A stretch of 64,000 nt of DNA from Pseudarthrobacter sp. NamE2 (GTDB taxonomy: Bacteria > Actinomycetota > Actinomycetes > Actinomycetales > Micrococcaceae): positions 248,001 to 312,000 of the forward strand of contig NZ_VAHN01000002.1 in assembly GCF_005796205.1 (NCBI RefSeq), read 5' to 3'. Under the pieces are notes generated by a model, which had not been told where the DNA came from, searched no databases, and was given only the letters and a program-made list of their open reading frames with translations. Positions 62,269 through 64,000 of the stretch are shown piece after piece; the first letter of the stretch is position 1; each line of letters starts with the position of its first letter. The position numbers and the translations under genes are program-made.

Positions 62269-63498
62269 GTGCCCGTCTACCTCGATCATGCTGCCACCAC
62301 CCCGCTTTCGGCCGAGGCCCTGGCTGCCCTGACGCGCGAACTCACCCGCACCGGGAACCCCTCGTCCCTGCACGGCTCCGGGCGCCGTGCGCGTCGAGCG
62401 GTGGAGGATGCCAGGGAGGTTGTTGGCGCGGCCGCGGGTGCCCACCCGTCCGAAGTGATCTTCACATCCGGTGGGACGGAGTCGGACAACCTTGCCGTCA
62501 AGGGCCTTTACTGGTCCCGGCTGGCAGAGAATCCTGCACGGCGCAGGATCCTCTGCTCCGCCGTCGAGCACCATGCGGTGCTGGACACCGTTGAGTGGCT
62601 GGAGCGGCACGAGGGCGCCCAGGTGACCTGGCTGCCCGTTGATGAGGAGGGCGTGGTGGGTCTGGCAGTCCTCGGGGAGGAGCTGGCGCGCGAGCCGGAC
62701 TCCATCGCACTGGTGACGGTGATGTGGGCCAACAATGAGGTGGGCACCATCCAGCCGGTCCACCGCATCGTGGAGCTGGCGCATGCTGCCGGGGTTCCCG
62801 TGCACTCGGACGCGGTGCAGGCGTTCGGCTCGCTTCCCGTGAATTTTCGGGAGTCGGGCCTGGACGCCATGTCCATCTCCGGGCACAAGATCGGCGGCCC
62901 GGTGGGGGTGGGCGCGCTCCTGTTGGGACGGGCGGTGAAGCTGACGCCGGTCCAGCACGGCGGAGGACAGGAACGGGACGTCCGCTCGGGCACCCTGGAC
63001 ACGGCCTCCATCGCGGCCTTCGCCGCTGCGGCCGAAGCTGCGACGGCGGCGCTCGCCACGGAAGCTGAACGCATCGCAGCGCTGCGCGACCGCCTGATTG
63101 ACGGCGTCCTGGAGCGCGTGCCCGACGCCGTCCTGCGCGGTGCGCGGGGCGCCGGCCGGCTGCCCGGGAACGCGCACTTCACTTTTCCGGGCTGTGAGGG
63201 GGACTCACTGCTGTTCCTCCTGGACCTTGCCGGCGTGGAATCGTCCACCGGGTCCGCCTGCACCGCCGGCGTTCCGCGTCCTTCACATGTGCTGCTGGCC
63301 ATGGGGCTGGACGAGGAAACGGCCAGGGGAGCCCAGCGCTTCACCCTCGGCCACGCATCCACCCAGGCGGACGTGGATGTCCTGCTGGCGGCCCTTCCGG
63401 ATGCTTATGCAAGGGCACGGCAGGCAGGCATGGCCGGACATGAGTCCTCGATCCAAACCGCCGGCACCATTGCCCGGCAGGGCCAGGCAGGCCGCTGA
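62269..63498 (+). CDS. Cysteine desulfurase (NifS/IscS family)
   Basis: 409 residues. [18 protein letters not shown] at the start, [20 protein letters not shown] (~63), [13 protein letters not shown] (~150), the PLP lysine in [20 protein letters not shown] (~204-223) and the persulfide cysteine in [12 protein letters not shown] (~325) are intact. It moves sulfur from cysteine to acceptors. mnmA starts 132 nt downstream, so tRNA thiolation is the likely main use; ThiS/MoeZ supply and Fe-S assembly are alternatives. It is probably leaderless with a GTG start. Confidence 0.93.
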   Translation: MPVYLDHAATTPLSAEALAALTRELTRTGNPSSLHGSGRRARRAVEDAREVVGAAAGAHPSEVIFTSGGTESDNLAVKGLYWSRLAENPARRRILCSAVEHHAVLDTVEWLERHEGAQVTWLPVDEEGVVGLAVLGEELAREPDSIALVTVMWANNEVGTIQPVHRIVELAHAAGVPVHSDAVQAFGSLPVNFRESGLDAMSISGHKIGGPVGVGALLLGRAVKLTPVQHGGGQERDVRSGTLDTASIAAFAAAAEAATAALATEAERIAALRDRLIDGVLERVPDAVLRGARGAGRLPGNAHFTFPGCEGDSLLFLLDLAGVESSTGSACTAGVPRPSHVLLAMGLDEETARGAQRFTLGHASTQADVDVLLAALPDAYARARQAGMAGHESSIQTAGTIARQGQAGR

Positions 63499-63517
63499 CC
63501 GCACATTGGAGTGCGGT
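63498..63517 (+). terminator. Small hairpin after cysteine desulfurase gene
   Basis: ACCGCAC pairs with GTGCGGT around ATTGGA; the first arm begins on the last base of the stop codon. A -10-like TAGAAT (63532-63537), possibly for mnmA, follows. Confidence 0.5.
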
Positions 63518-63630
63518 TTCGCAGAAGGCCGTAGAATAGACAGGCGAACATTGTTTCCGCACGCCCGCCTGGCCGGCGCGTCTCTTCCGGCCGTCGGCCC
63601 GCACCCTCCCCACAACAACAGAAAGCCAGC

Positions 63631-64000
63631 ATGCGAGTTCTAGCAGCCATGAGCGGCGGAGTCGACTCCGCCGTTGCCGCCGCCCGCGCCGTCGAGGCCG
63701 GGCACGACGTCGTCGGCGTCCACCTGGCGCTGTCACGGATGCCGGGCACCCTGCGGACCGGCAGCCGTGGATGCTGCACAATTGAAGACTCCCGCGACGC
63801 CTGGCGCGCCTGCGACGTGCTGGGCATTCCGTACTACGTCTGGGACTTCTCAGAGCGGTTCAAGGAGGACGTGGTCCAGGACTTCATCGATGAGTACGCC
63901 GCTGGCCGGACCCCCAACCCGTGCATGCGCTGCAACGAACGGATCAAGTTCGCGGCGCTGCTCGAAAAAGCCATCGCGCTGGGCTTCGACGCCGTCTGCA
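63631..64000 (+). CDS. mnmA: tRNA-specific 2-thiouridylase MnmA, N-terminal part
   Basis: The first 123 residues are inside the window. The PP-loop motif [13 protein letters not shown] is at ~5-17, [10 protein letters not shown] near 30, [20 protein letters not shown] (~50) and the first catalytic-region motif [16 protein letters not shown] (~92-107). MnmA thiolates U34 of Glu, Gln and Lys tRNAs using sulfur from a desulfurase such as the one just upstream. The ATG is preceded by a short GAAAG; a possible -10 (63532) implies a ~90-nt leader. The gene is cut by the right edge of the window. Confidence 0.93.
   Translation, partial: MRVLAAMSGGVDSAVAAARAVEAGHDVVGVHLALSRMPGTLRTGSRGCCTIEDSRDAWRACDVLGIPYYVWDFSERFKEDVVQDFIDEYAAGRTPNPCMRCNERIKFAALLEKAIALGFDAVC

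Overview
The window is one contiguous 64 kb piece of a high-GC actinobacterial chromosome, most likely Arthrobacter, Pseudarthrobacter or a close Micrococcaceae relative. The evidence is the very GC-rich codon use, the coproporphyrin-type heme pathway (HemQ), AdnAB and UvrD2 helicases, MoeZ, a DUF3107 protein, a SigK/RskA pair, UPF0182 and DUF2342 proteins, and many genes whose start codon lies 5-9 nt behind a TAnnnT -10 box with no Shine-Dalgarno sequence (leaderless mRNAs). No insertion sequence, prophage, integrase or CRISPR array was seen. Genes are densely packed, with many 4-nt ATGA/GTGA overlaps.

Layout. 1-2373: the start of an aminopeptidase P gene (cut by the window edge), a PHP phosphoesterase, a large palindrome and an orphan DNA methyltransferase that lies 8 nt behind a DEAD-box helicase (2382-4061). 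4362-9561: an RNB ribonuclease, thiE, a TPP riboswitch with thiO-thiS-thiG, and a pterin carbinolamine dehydratase. 9649-12207: a small membrane protein, a DUF3107 protein, a TetR regulator and MoeZ, which could supply the missing ThiF function. 12281-24782: a heme cluster with hemA on the minus strand and hemE, hemY, an Ala/Pro-rich anchored protein, hemQ, hemH, hemC, hemD, hemB, a luciferase-like oxidoreductase and hemL on the plus strand. This encodes the route from glutamyl-tRNA to coproheme and heme.

24878-29416: a VOC protein, a polar amino acid ABC transporter, a DEDD exonuclease and an alkyltransferase-like (ATL) protein. 29413-47547: a genome-maintenance and envelope block with adnA, adnB, a phosphotransferase, nudC, uvrD2, a YgjP-like metallopeptidase, a DUF2342 protein, a PDZ/Lon-like protease and UPF0182. 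From memory, its order resembles the Mycobacterium tuberculosis Rv3193c-Rv3211 neighbourhood, into which the thi, hem and transporter blocks appear to have been placed. 47666-47934: two identical initiator tRNA genes, each followed by a terminator hairpin.

48073-64000: a cytochrome b561-like membrane protein, photolyase, PspA with a TPM-domain coiled-coil protein, an HtrA protease, etfB-etfA with a PIG-L deacetylase, sigK-rskA, trmL, a DnaJ protein with a NERD-like C-terminal region, a lipoprotein, a cysteine desulfurase and the start of mnmA (cut by the window edge). The desulfurase and MnmA would cooperate in tRNA 2-thiouridine formation. The desulfurase could also feed sulfur to MoeZ/ThiS.

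The points most worth following up are the leaderless-promoter set, the two palindromes between convergent genes that share a loop motif, the ATL-adnA-adnB operon, the two unexplained proteins inside the heme cluster, the TPM-PspA module and the DnaJ/NERD-like fusion. All functional statements rest on motif reading and memory of families; no database search was run.
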